In this document: positions 1 to 7,826 of the stretch, one piece after another
How the letters are laid out: every line of letters begins with the position of its first letter
Numbering within the stretch: position 1 is the stretch's first letter
Assembly (NCBI GenBank): GCA_022839525.1
Contig: JALHET010000018.1
Span: 1 to 26,205, forward strand
DNA from: Lentisphaerota bacterium
GTDB lineage: Bacteria > Verrucomicrobiota > Kiritimatiellia > RFP12 > UBA1067
Length of the DNA: 26,205 nt
Direction: 5' to 3'
Notes under the pieces: model-generated
What the model was told of the DNA's origin: nothing
The model's input: the letters and a program-made list of their open reading frames with translations, nothing else
Databases searched by the model: none
Translations under genes and position numbers: made by a program

Positions 1-47
1 CCGCAGAGGAGAAGGTCGAACTCTACTTCGAGGAACACGCCGCATGA
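1..47 (+). CDS. 3' end of an unidentified protein-coding gene (partial)
   Basis: Reading from base 3, fourteen codons end in TGA at 45-47 (AEEKVELYFEEHAA-stop). The charged, helix-like composition and the ATGA overlap with a following ATG at 44 resemble a normal gene end. The next reading frame (44-115, 23 codons starting MKIIAPLFRL) stops inside the heptamer repeat at 103-151, so it may be the start of a gene truncated by that repeat, or it may be nothing. The product cannot be identified from so short a piece. Confidence 0.35.
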   Translation, partial: AEEKVELYFEEHAA

Positions 48-406
48 AAATCATCGCACCGCTCTTCCGCCTCCACCGTGCATTTAACCTTGCAAGTCAG
101 GAGGTTACGGGTTGAAGGGGACAGGTTACGGGTTACAGGTTGCGGGTTTCGGCGACTCCTCCTGCCCACCTGTGGTTCGGCTGTTTTGCCACATCCCCGG
201 ACGTTCGGGACGTCCGCCCGTATTTCAAACATGGCTCTTCCGACCCCCTCTTGGATGTGACGCGAAGGGAACCCGGCCACGGGAAACGGGACCGATCCCC
301 GCTTGCGGGGTTCCGTTAGTGACTTGACTGAGGTCAAAACACCGGCGATGCGCCCTCGAAATAAGGTTTCAACTGATCGAACACCGGATATCTCGGGGGG
401 CGCCGG
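48..406. other. Gene-free stretch with heptamer repeat and small inverted repeats
   Basis: No convincing gene is seen on either strand. The stretch contains the heptamer repeat at 103-151 and a small perfect inverted repeat TTGAC-TGAG-GTCAA at 324-337. A short GC hairpin (CCCCGC-TT-GCGGGG) lies around 297-310. No clear terminator with a T-tract is visible for the minus-strand gene ending at 407. Confidence 0.5.
103..151. repeat. Heptamer tandem repeat, GGTTACG-type, 7 units
   Basis: Seven consecutive 7-base units can be read in register from 103: GGTTACG, GGTTGAA, GGGGACA, GGTTACG, GGTTACA, GGTTGCG, GGTTTCG. Six of seven begin GGTT. The array is degenerate but stays in register for 49 bases. 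It lies outside any supported gene, apart from the stop of a 23-codon reading frame. Confidence 0.75.
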
Positions 407-2743
407 TTACCGCACCAACAGCACCCGGTCAACGAGAACCTTTGCGGGTTCTTTGGAGTCCTTTTGATAGGGGGCGCCAACGAGTTTGACAGAGGCGTAG
501 ACATCCCAGTCATTGGCGCCGCCGGGAAAATAAGCGGTGTCGATCAAGATGCTCATCCGCCACGTCCAGTGCGCCCAGAAGATGGTGGTCGGCTCGATGG
601 TGTGTCTGCCGAAGTGATAGAGGTGAAAGTTGCCGTCCCCGGGGATTTCTTCGGCTTTAAGGGATTTGCTGGTCATGAATTTTTTCTTGGCGCGGCAGTA
701 GAGCCCCATTTGGAACGGCAGGCGGTGATAGTCTGCTCTGCCCTCCCCGCCAAGGAGCATGCAGGCCTTGCCGGCGACGCCGTCAACGTCTTCGACGACT
801 TTCACGCTGTTGCCGTCCGCGAAGGTTGACCAGTTGACGTCGACCACTTCCTTGCCTGCGAATGCGGGAGGCAGTTGAAGGGGTGTGCCCGTGAAACGCA
901 TTTTTGCGGTTTCCAGCTTGATCTTCGCTAAATCGAATTGGGCGCGGTTGCGGGCATAGGCGTCGGAGTTGTAGAACAAGTTGGCTTGGATGAGCGTGTT
1001 TGTCGCGAACCTGTTGAAAAGGGCCTGAAGGTCGCAGGGCGGCTGACCGCCTGAGGGCAGTGTGGGGGTGAAGCGTTTGCTGAGATTCAGGAGGGCGGCA
1101 TCGACGGGAACCCGTTCGCGGGCGATGTTGCGCAGGGCGTTTGGATCGCCGGCGGCGAGGCGTTCGGCTTCGTCGAGGAGCGCGTTGACGGTTTTGAAGA
1201 AGTCAAGGTCAAGATAGGGGAGGGCGTTGGGCGTGGTGGTGCCGAGCGCCACGTCGGCTGCTTTTTCGCGGTCTTGCAGCGTGTTGATGAACGTCAGCAT
1301 CGGTTTGGCGGCAGCCCCGTATTGCGCCCGGCAGAACCGTGCGGCCAGTTCGTCGTAGGACTGGCCGGGATCCAGCATCATCTTGAGCCCGAACCAGACT
1401 TTGAAGGGGAAGAAACTGGTTCTGTCGGCGGATTCGCATTCGACGAACAGCGTTTTGACAGTGTGATTGCGATAAAACGCGATGTCTTCCTGAAGGTGGC
1501 GGGTGTTGAGGTAGGGCGGGTGGTACGATTTCGTGTAGATGATCCAGTAGTCCCAGACGGCCAGGTTCGGCGAAATGTCTGCCCAGCGGAGGAAATTGTC
1601 GTAGTAGTTCCGGTTGCGCGGGTGGCTGTTGGGGAACTGCGTGTCGGCCTTGCCGGAGGGGAAGAATTCGCAGCCGAGCTTGCAGACACGCATGATGACG
1701 TTCGAGGCTGGTTTGATGTGTTTGGGTGCGTCGAGCGTGAAGGTGTAGGCAAAGGTCTGGACGAGGATGTCGGGGTAGTCGGCGGCGATGTCGTTGGCGA
1801 TACAGTTGATGAAATCCAGCAGGACGCCGCTGTAGGCTCCCTCGCGTTCGAGGACGGCGGTACAGGTTGGGCAATAGCATTCGCCGTTGCAGTCGTTGTG
1901 ACTGATGTCGTAGATGCGGGGGTAGAGGTCGGGCGAGCCGGCATTTTCGCGGTCGCGCTTGATGAAGGCGCGCAGTTGGCTGCAGACGGCCTTGCGGACG
2001 TCGGGGCTGGTCAGGCAGATTTGCGAGGGGCCGGAGCCTGCAGTCGAGCGGATCCGGCGGCCTTTTTTGTCCATGGCGAACCATTCGTCCGGCCAGTTCG
2101 TGCTGGTGTAGGCGTGGAAGGTGTGGCAGCCGCCCGGGGCGCCGTGGAGCTCGCAGCCGCCCAGCTCTTTCGGGATGACAATCTGCGCGTTCATGCGGTT
2201 GCGGGCGAAGAAACGGATGGTCTGGGGGGAATTGCCGAGGCCGAGGTAGATGCAGCGGTTCATCATGGCCGGTTTTCCCCGCAGGTTCCAGTCGATGGTT
2301 TCCGACACGATTTCCGGGACATATTCGACGTTGACGTCCGGCCAGACGACGCCCAACCGTTCGAGCATTTCATAGGCGGCGTAAAGGGTTCCGCGGGGGC
2401 GTCCGCCCGCGATGAGGAGGTTGCCGCCCGCAGCGCGGAGGAGCCATTCCTCCTTGTCGAGCTTCGCGCAGTCGACGCCGTTTCTTTTGGCGAAGGCGGT
2501 TGGCCCGACAAAAATTGCGGGGCCGTCCGCCTGTGCTTCTGAGACGATCTCGCATCGGGCGCCGGTCATTTTGGCGAGGTAGGTTTTGAGTTCCTCGGCA
2601 GCGGTCTGCTCGGCGGGGATGTGGGAGTCGGCGAGGACAATGATTACGGGAATGCCTTTCCCGAGTTTGAAGATGTCTTGGGCGGGGGCTGTCCGCGCGG
2701 CAAGGAACACGGCCGCCAAAACGAAAGTCAGGATCTTGGGCAT
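407..2743 (-). CDS. Secreted DUF4838 protein with glucuronidase-type N-terminal domain
   Basis: A 778-residue exported protein, probably acting on polysaccharide in the periplasm or at the surface. The start was set at the ATG at 2743, six bases after GGAG, because it gives a clean signal peptide (MPKILTFVLAAVFLAARTAPA). The frame is open further upstream, but that part looks untranslated. Residues about 25-130 resemble the alpha-glucuronidase/hexosaminidase-type N-terminal domain (AAEELKTYLAKMTG, then GTLYAAYEMLERLGVVW). The central part has the DUF4838 hallmark with clustered cysteines, NDCNGECYCPTC, near residue 290. The C-terminal about 200 residues look like a beta-rich carbohydrate-binding-like region. 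DUF4838 proteins are common in polysaccharide-degrading Planctomycetes, Verrucomicrobia and Lentisphaerae; the substrate is not known from sequence. It diverges from a membrane kinase with a lectin-like domain. Family assignment is firm, enzymatic activity inferred. Confidence 0.88.
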   Translation of the reverse strand: MPKILTFVLAAVFLAARTAPAQDIFKLGKGIPVIIVLADSHIPAEQTAAEELKTYLAKMTGARCEIVSEAQADGPAIFVGPTAFAKRNGVDCAKLDKEEWLLRAAGGNLLIAGGRPRGTLYAAYEMLERLGVVWPDVNVEYVPEIVSETIDWNLRGKPAMMNRCIYLGLGNSPQTIRFFARNRMNAQIVIPKELGGCELHGAPGGCHTFHAYTSTNWPDEWFAMDKKGRRIRSTAGSGPSQICLTSPDVRKAVCSQLRAFIKRDRENAGSPDLYPRIYDISHNDCNGECYCPTCTAVLEREGAYSGVLLDFINCIANDIAADYPDILVQTFAYTFTLDAPKHIKPASNVIMRVCKLGCEFFPSGKADTQFPNSHPRNRNYYDNFLRWADISPNLAVWDYWIIYTKSYHPPYLNTRHLQEDIAFYRNHTVKTLFVECESADRTSFFPFKVWFGLKMMLDPGQSYDELAARFCRAQYGAAAKPMLTFINTLQDREKAADVALGTTTPNALPYLDLDFFKTVNALLDEAERLAAGDPNALRNIARERVPVDAALLNLSKRFTPTLPSGGQPPCDLQALFNRFATNTLIQANLFYNSDAYARNRAQFDLAKIKLETAKMRFTGTPLQLPPAFAGKEVVDVNWSTFADGNSVKVVEDVDGVAGKACMLLGGEGRADYHRLPFQMGLYCRAKKKFMTSKSLKAEEIPGDGNFHLYHFGRHTIEPTTIFWAHWTWRMSILIDTAYFPGGANDWDVYASVKLVGAPYQKDSKEPAKVLVDRVLLVR

Positions 2744-2853
2744 ATGGATCTCCAGTGGTGATGTTCTTAGGTCGGGTGACTGGAAACCAGTTCCAGCCTC
2801 ATCCGCACCCATCCGTCCAAACGCATCGTGTTGTTTTTAGCGGAGGTTTTTTA

Positions 2854-2882
2854 ACTTTAAAAAAAACGTGAGTGCCTGTCAA
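2854..2882 (-). promoter_or_regulatory. Sigma-70-type promoter for the DUF4838 gene
   Basis: On the minus strand, TTGACA (2877-2882, perfect -35) is followed after 17 bases by TAAAGT (2854-2859). This predicts transcription starting near 2847 and a leader of about 100 bases before the ATG at 2743. Confidence 0.6.
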
Positions 2883-2920
2883 TCCTGAGGCGCGCTCCAG
2901 TAAATCGGCGGTTACAGCAT

Positions 2921-5035
2921 ATGGTGTTGTATTGGTGCGCCCGCTTATGGGATAATCCAGCCCGAACATGCTTGGATACTAGTGTGGCAACTGAATCAGA
3001 TAGAACGACCGCTCTGCGTCCGGTGAAGCGTGATCCTGCCGGGGGCTTAAGGAGTGTACCCCAAACCGGGATCTTTTTTGAAAGCGTGGCGGAGACCAGC
3101 TGCCCGCACTGTAAAGGGGTTGTGACGCTGGCACATGCAAAACCGCTCTCAAGCCTGCCTTGCCCAACATGTAAAGGCAATGTTTTTGTGCCGGGGCGTG
3201 TGGGCGGTTTCCTTTTGTATCAGCGCATCGGTGAAGGCGAGATGGGAACAATCTACCGCGCGACCGACGAATCCCTGAAGCGCGACGTGGCGATCAAACT
3301 GGTCCGGGGGTGTTATGCCGACGACCCGGAGTCCTGCGAGCACCTGCGCAACGAAGCCTGTGCAGCGGGGAAACTGAATCATCCCCGGGTGGCTCAGGTG
3401 CATGCGCTCAATTTTTCAAACGGCTATCCTTTTCTGGTCATGGAGCTGGTGACGGGCGAGGATTTCGCCCAGAAGCTGGCGCGCGAGGGGCACATCGATG
3501 AGCGTGCGGCCCTGCGGATGGCTTTGGATGTGGCGGAAGGGTTGTCTGCCCTTCACCGCGAGGGCTTGGTACACGGTGATATCAAGCCGGGCAACATCGT
3601 GCTCGACCGGGACGGCAACGCTAAGCTCGTTGATTTCGGGCTTTCAGGCATACGGCGCCGTGACAGCCGCGGAACACTTTTGGGCACACCGTACTACATT
3701 GCCCCGGAATTGATCCGGGGAGCCGCAGACACCCACCGCAGCGACCTCTATAGCCTCGGCGCCACGCTTTACCACCTGTTGGCCGGGCAGCCTCCAAATA
3801 AAGAGGATACGCCGGCAGACATTTTCAGGGCGCGGGTCTCGCACCCTCCCGCCCCGCTCCGGAAACATGCGCACCACGTGTCGTTGCTTACGCAGAAACT
3901 GGTCATGCGGATGCTCGAGATCGATCCGGAGAAACGCCAGCCCGACAGTGAGGCTGTCGCCGCCGATATCCGGGGAGCCTTGGCGCAACTGGATGTGACG
4001 CCGCCCGCCCCCACCGGAGTTTTTGGGGGTGCGCGCCGTGTCTTTGCCCGTCTCACGATACCTCTGCCTTCGCGGCGTCACGTGCTCATCCCCGTCCTTG
4101 GCCTGGTCCTCGTGGCTGAAATCCTGATCGCCGTCAGGGAACATTCGTTTGAACAGACGTGGACGTGGCTCCGCGGTAAGTTCGCCGGACGCCCAGAGAG
4201 TAAGACGCTTTCTGCGGCTCTACGGGCACCCGAAACCGAGAGGCCTGTCAACGGCGATGCGGAACCGGCGAAAACCTCGGCACAGCCGGTCAGCGGGACA
4301 CAACCTCACGCTGAACCTGCTGCTCCCGCCCCAAAAGCGAGCGCTCCCCAACAAGGCACGCCTTTGCCGGTCACACCTCCGCAGCCGGTACTCTCTGCGC
4401 CCATTCCGGAGCTGTTCACCGCCCGCGTCCAACCGAAATGGCACAGTGTCAACCTTGGGCAACCCACGCCACAAGGCAGCACGATGCAACTGGGTGAAAC
4501 GCTGGTTGTTCAGAGCACGGGCACAGGCATGTGGGCAGGTTCCGACTGCGGCCGGTTCGTGTGGACGAAAGTCTCAGGCGACTATTCGCTGTCCGCGCAA
4601 GTCAAGATGATCGCCGATAAGAACGGGTTGGCCATTACCGCTCTGCTGGTGAAAGGGGACGACTTTTCGCATGGGGTCGGCCTGCTCTTCGGGTTTCTCG
4701 GCAGCGGCGAGCTGTTCCTGCAAACCCGGAAACCGGATGCGACGGCTGTGGTCGTCAAACGCACCGGACGCCCACTTCGGCTCCCGGTTTATCTCAAGAT
4801 CATCCGTAGCGGCAAGACGTTCCAAGCCTGTGTCTCCAGCTATGGCCGCAACTGGTACCCTTTCGCCGAGTGTGAGCTGGAGCTGCCGCCCGGCAATGCG
4901 ATCGGATTCGCTGTCTCCTCGCAAGATCCCGGGACGCTGGACATGGCCAAGTTCGCGGACATCCGCTTGCTGACGCCGCCGCGTTCTGCGGTTTCCGCAG
5001 ATCAGGCTGGACCGCTCAGGCGCGTAGAGAATTGA
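2921..5035 (+). CDS. Transmembrane Ser/Thr protein kinase with zinc-ribbon N-terminus and extracytoplasmic concanavalin-like domain
   Basis: A 704-residue receptor-type Hanks kinase. Residues 61-84 carry two CPxC pairs (CPHC, CPTC) forming a zinc ribbon. The kinase domain (about 97-355) has the glycine loop GEGEMG (104-109), lysine 126 in AIK, catalytic HGDIKPGN (218-225), DFG (238-240) and APE (261-263). The usual HRD is HGD, making it a non-RD kinase. One membrane helix follows (about 388-405), then a Pro/Ala-rich linker, then a beta-rich domain (about 505-684) resembling DUF1349/concanavalin-A-like modules, which would face the periplasm. No Shine-Dalgarno sequence precedes ATG 2921, and a promoter-like pair lies inside the first codons, so the true start may be GTG 2984 (VATESDR), removing 21 residues without touching any domain. 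A sugar- or surface-sensing role is inferred. Confidence 0.88.
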   Translation: MVLYWCARLWDNPARTCLDTSVATESDRTTALRPVKRDPAGGLRSVPQTGIFFESVAETSCPHCKGVVTLAHAKPLSSLPCPTCKGNVFVPGRVGGFLLYQRIGEGEMGTIYRATDESLKRDVAIKLVRGCYADDPESCEHLRNEACAAGKLNHPRVAQVHALNFSNGYPFLVMELVTGEDFAQKLAREGHIDERAALRMALDVAEGLSALHREGLVHGDIKPGNIVLDRDGNAKLVDFGLSGIRRRDSRGTLLGTPYYIAPELIRGAADTHRSDLYSLGATLYHLLAGQPPNKEDTPADIFRARVSHPPAPLRKHAHHVSLLTQKLVMRMLEIDPEKRQPDSEAVAADIRGALAQLDVTPPAPTGVFGGARRVFARLTIPLPSRRHVLIPVLGLVLVAEILIAVREHSFEQTWTWLRGKFAGRPESKTLSAALRAPETERPVNGDAEPAKTSAQPVSGTQPHAEPAAPAPKASAPQQGTPLPVTPPQPVLSAPIPELFTARVQPKWHSVNLGQPTPQGSTMQLGETLVVQSTGTGMWAGSDCGRFVWTKVSGDYSLSAQVKMIADKNGLAITALLVKGDDFSHGVGLLFGFLGSGELFLQTRKPDATAVVVKRTGRPLRLPVYLKIIRSGKTFQACVSSYGRNWYPFAECELELPPGNAIGFAVSSQDPGTLDMAKFADIRLLTPPRSAVSADQAGPLRRVEN
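2927..2956 (+). promoter_or_regulatory. Possible promoter inside the annotated kinase 5' end
   Basis: TTGTAT (2927-2932) and GATAAT (2951-2956) are separated by 18 bases. If used, transcription starts near 2963, so translation would begin at GTG 2984 rather than ATG 2921. A weak GGAT lies six bases before that GTG. Confidence 0.4.
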
Positions 5036-5116
5036 AAGACAGGTGTAAAATAACGGGCATTTTTTCCGCTGTTTCCCGACGCTCGGGGTGTGCGTGTGAC
5101 AAGGGCGTCGAAACGT

Positions 5117-5150
5117 AAAAAAGGGCGGGGAAGCATCCCCGCCCTTTTTT
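5117..5150. terminator. Bidirectional intrinsic terminator between kinase and serC
   Basis: A perfect 14-bp stem: six A, then GGGCGGGG, a 6-base loop AAGCAT, CCCCGCCC, then six T. Because A6 and T6 flank the GC stem, it works in both directions and serves the convergent kinase and serC genes. Confidence 0.93.
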
Positions 5151-5174
5151 ATGCTGAAACATTCAACGTTCCGG

Positions 5175-6251
5175 TTAGCCGTTCCGCTTCTCGAAATCCT
5201 TCATGAAATCAACCAGCGCTTGGACACCGGCGGCGGGGAAGGCGTTGTAAATAGAGGCACGGATGCCGCCCACGGACCGGTGGCCTTTGAGCTGCTTCAT
5301 GCCTGCTTCGGACGCCTGCTTGATGAAGAGCGTCTCGAGTTCCTCGGTGGGCAGACGGAAGGTGACATTCATGTCGGAACGGTGTTCGCTCTTGGCCGTT
5401 CCGCGGTAGAAGCCGGAGGCGTCGATCGCGTCGTAAATGAGCTGAGCCTTGTCACGGTTCGTCTGGAAAATTTTCTGCATGCCGTTTTTCTTGAGCCAGC
5501 GCGTGGTCAGGCAGAGCATGTAGATGCTGAAACAGGGCGGCGTGTTATAGAGTGAGTTGTTCTCGATGTGCGTCTGATAACGCAGCAGGGTCGGAATCGA
5601 GATGCTGCCTTTTTCGGCGAAATCCTTGCGGATTGCAACCATCGCGACGCCCGAGGGGCCGAGGTTTTTCTGGGCACCCGCGTAGATCATCGTGAACTTG
5701 GTGTAGTCGAGCGGACGCGAGAGAATGTCGGAGGACATGTCGCCGACAAGCGGTGAGCCGGTTTCCGGGATCGTTTTGAGCTGAGCCCCGGAAATGGTCT
5801 CGTTGGTGGTGAGGTGGCTGTAGACCGCGCCGGGAGTCCACTTCATCTCGCCCGCATCGGGCATGCGTGTGGGAATGTCCTTCTGGCAGTCCGCAGCGAT
5901 GTTCACGTTGCCGATCATGCGGGCCTGTTTGACGGCCGCCGCGCCCCACGATCCGGCGTTCACGTAATCGGCGGTTTGACCCTCGCCCAGAAAGTTCATG
6001 GGGAGCATGGCGAACTGGAGGCTTGCGCCGCCCTGGACGAACAGGATCGCATAATCGTCGTTAAGCCCCATGAGTTCCCGGAGGTTTGCTATGGCCTCGT
6101 TGTGAATCGCGTCATATTCTTTGCCCCGGTGCGACATCTCCATGACGGACATGCCCGAACCCTTGAAGTCGACCAGATCAGCCTGAGCCTCTTGCAGAAC
6201 TTCCAACGGCATGATGGCCGGTCCTGCGCCGAAATTATAAACGCGTGCCAT
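5175..6251 (-). CDS. serC: Phosphoserine aminotransferase
   Basis: A PLP-dependent class-V aminotransferase of 358 residues, the usual SerC length. It converts 3-phosphohydroxypyruvate and glutamate to phosphoserine in serine synthesis, and also serves pyridoxal phosphate synthesis in some bacteria. It begins MARVYNFGAGPA, the SerC N-terminus. The start at 6251 has AGAGGAG upstream, preferred over a more distal in-frame ATG at 6299. The PLP lysine is K195 in AGAQKNLGPSG. GGASLQF and SVMEMSHRGKEY motifs are present. No serA or serB is seen nearby. It has its own promoter candidate (6322-6350) and shares the 5117-5150 terminator with the convergent kinase. It probably forms a single-gene unit. 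Confidence 0.96.
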   Translation of the reverse strand: MARVYNFGAGPAIMPLEVLQEAQADLVDFKGSGMSVMEMSHRGKEYDAIHNEAIANLRELMGLNDDYAILFVQGGASLQFAMLPMNFLGEGQTADYVNAGSWGAAAVKQARMIGNVNIAADCQKDIPTRMPDAGEMKWTPGAVYSHLTTNETISGAQLKTIPETGSPLVGDMSSDILSRPLDYTKFTMIYAGAQKNLGPSGVAMVAIRKDFAEKGSISIPTLLRYQTHIENNSLYNTPPCFSIYMLCLTTRWLKKNGMQKIFQTNRDKAQLIYDAIDASGFYRGTAKSEHRSDMNVTFRLPTEELETLFIKQASEAGMKQLKGHRSVGGIRASIYNAFPAAGVQALVDFMKDFEKRNG

Positions 6252-6321
6252 AATTTTCTCCTCTGGTTTGGGAGCCGGATTGCGGACGTGTGCCCACACC
6301 CCCGGCTTTCAGTAACGCAAC

Positions 6322-6350
6322 ATGATGCCTTCCCGTACGGAAGTTGTCAA
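6322..6350 (-). promoter_or_regulatory. serC promoter with palindrome in the spacer
   Basis: On the minus strand TTGACA (6345-6350) and CATCAT (6322-6327) are 17 bases apart. The spacer contains the near-palindrome CTTCC-CGTAC-GGAAG (plus-strand reading), a reasonable operator candidate. A GC-rich leader with GCCGG/CCGGC arms follows before the start codon. Confidence 0.5.
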
Positions 6351-6385
6351 TATGGGAACCGGTCGGCGGGGGATGTTTTCCGGCT

Positions 6386-7825
6386 CTATGCGCCGGGCGG
6401 GTCAAAGATCTTGCCGGGATTCATAATCGCGTTGGGATCCCACGCTTGCTTGATGCCCTGCATGAGTTTCAGCTCGACCGGGTCGATGATCTCTTTCAGG
6501 TAGCTTTTCCGTTTTATGCCGATGCCGTGCTCGCCCGAGATTTTCCCGCCCAGACGGCGGGTGATCTGGTAGAGCTCGCGCAGGCAGGCGGCTTCAGCGG
6601 TTTGCCACGTCTCCATGGGCATCGACGGATCTTTCACCAGTGTCGCGTGGAGGTTGCCGTCGCCCGCATGGCCGTAACAGGGGATTTTCATGCCGTATTT
6701 TGCGCTTAGCGCCTCCAGTTCGGGGATGATCTCAGGGATGCTGGAGGGCGGCACCACAATATCTTCGAGGCTTTGAACAGGACTGTAAACTTTGAACGCT
6801 TCGGCAATGTTCCGCCGGACGTTCCAGATCCGCTCCATGGTGTTCCTGTCTTCGGCCACATAAACCTCGATCGCCCCGTGTTCTTCGCACAAATCGCCGA
6901 TCGCGATCAGGTCCGATTCAACCTGATCCGGATTCGTCCCGTCCACCTCGATCAGCAGCATGGCCCCCGCCTCCTCATAAGGAAGGCTCTCGTTCAAGTA
7001 ACGGCAACTGGTGATGATGGAGAGTTGATCCATGAACTCGATGCTGGTGGGCACGATGCCCTTCGACATGATGATGGGCACCATATCGATCGCCTGGCGA
7101 GGTGTTTTGAAGAGGACGAGCAAATCCGATTTCGCGGTGGGGTACCCGATGAGTTTGATGATGGCTTTGGTCACAATGCCTAATGTGCCCTCAGACCCGA
7201 TGACGAGCTGTTTGAGGTCATACCCGGAGACATCCTTCGAGAGCTTACCCCCCAGCCAGACAATCTCGCCCGTCGGGGTGACGAGTTCCAGGCCCGTGAT
7301 ATAGCGCCCCGTCACACCGTATTTGACCGCCTTGCCCCCGCCGGCGTTTTCTGCGATATTGCCGCCGATCATGCACGTCTGCAGGCTCATGGGGTAACCC
7401 GCGAAAAACAGCCCCTTCTCCTGCACGAGATTGGCCAAGTCATTGGTGACCACACCGGCTTCGGCCACGACGACCATGTTGGCGGTATCGAGTTCGATGA
7501 CGCTGTTCATTTTCTCCAGCGAAAGGAGGATTCCGCCGAACAGGGGGATCGCCCCGCCCGAAAGACCCGAACCGGCGCCCCGGGGAGTGATGGGGATGTG
7601 CTCGCGGTTGGCAAGCTTGACGATCTCGGCGACCTGCTCCGCCGTTTCCGGCAGGACGACCAACTCGGGCATACGGCCGTATTCGTCGGCGTTGGTCTCG
7701 TCATGGGAATAGGCCTGAATCTTGTCGTCATCCACCAGAACGTTTTTTGCTCCGGCGATTTTCCGGACAGCGTCGACGATTCTTGGCGTCACCGCCGAAT
7801 AGGCGTTTTTCGCATGAGCGGCCAT
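6386..7825 (-). CDS. FAD-binding 2-hydroxyacid dehydrogenase, LctD/GlcD family
   Basis: A 479-residue flavoprotein of the FAD_binding_4 plus FAD-oxidase C-terminal family (glycolate oxidase subunit D, D-lactate dehydrogenase, LctD). The N-terminal FAD-binding segment reads PETAEQVAEIVKLANREHIP, then TPRGAGSGLSGG (about residues 85-105). The C-terminal catalytic region has CYGHAGDGNLH and ISGEHGIG. It is third in the minus-strand operon: the upstream etfA stop is one base before its ATG, with GGGAGGA inside the end of etfA as ribosome site. The order etfB-etfA-dehydrogenase matches lctBCD of the electron-bifurcating lactate dehydrogenase complex. That complex oxidises lactate with NAD+ by coupling to reduced ferredoxin. 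Lactate as substrate is inferred from gene order; glycolate or another 2-hydroxyacid is possible. Confidence 0.92.
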   Translation of the reverse strand: MAAHAKNAYSAVTPRIVDAVRKIAGAKNVLVDDDKIQAYSHDETNADEYGRMPELVVLPETAEQVAEIVKLANREHIPITPRGAGSGLSGGAIPLFGGILLSLEKMNSVIELDTANMVVVAEAGVVTNDLANLVQEKGLFFAGYPMSLQTCMIGGNIAENAGGGKAVKYGVTGRYITGLELVTPTGEIVWLGGKLSKDVSGYDLKQLVIGSEGTLGIVTKAIIKLIGYPTAKSDLLVLFKTPRQAIDMVPIIMSKGIVPTSIEFMDQLSIITSCRYLNESLPYEEAGAMLLIEVDGTNPDQVESDLIAIGDLCEEHGAIEVYVAEDRNTMERIWNVRRNIAEAFKVYSPVQSLEDIVVPPSSIPEIIPELEALSAKYGMKIPCYGHAGDGNLHATLVKDPSMPMETWQTAEAACLRELYQITRRLGGKISGEHGIGIKRKSYLKEIIDPVELKLMQGIKQAWDPNAIMNPGKIFDPPGA

Positions 7826-7826
7826 G

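Noticed and set aside
1274..2542. 422-codon plus-strand open frame opposite the DUF4838 gene
   Set aside because: Antisense to a clear gene, with Val/Gly/Glu/Asp-rich composition typical of the complementary strand of GC-rich coding DNA.
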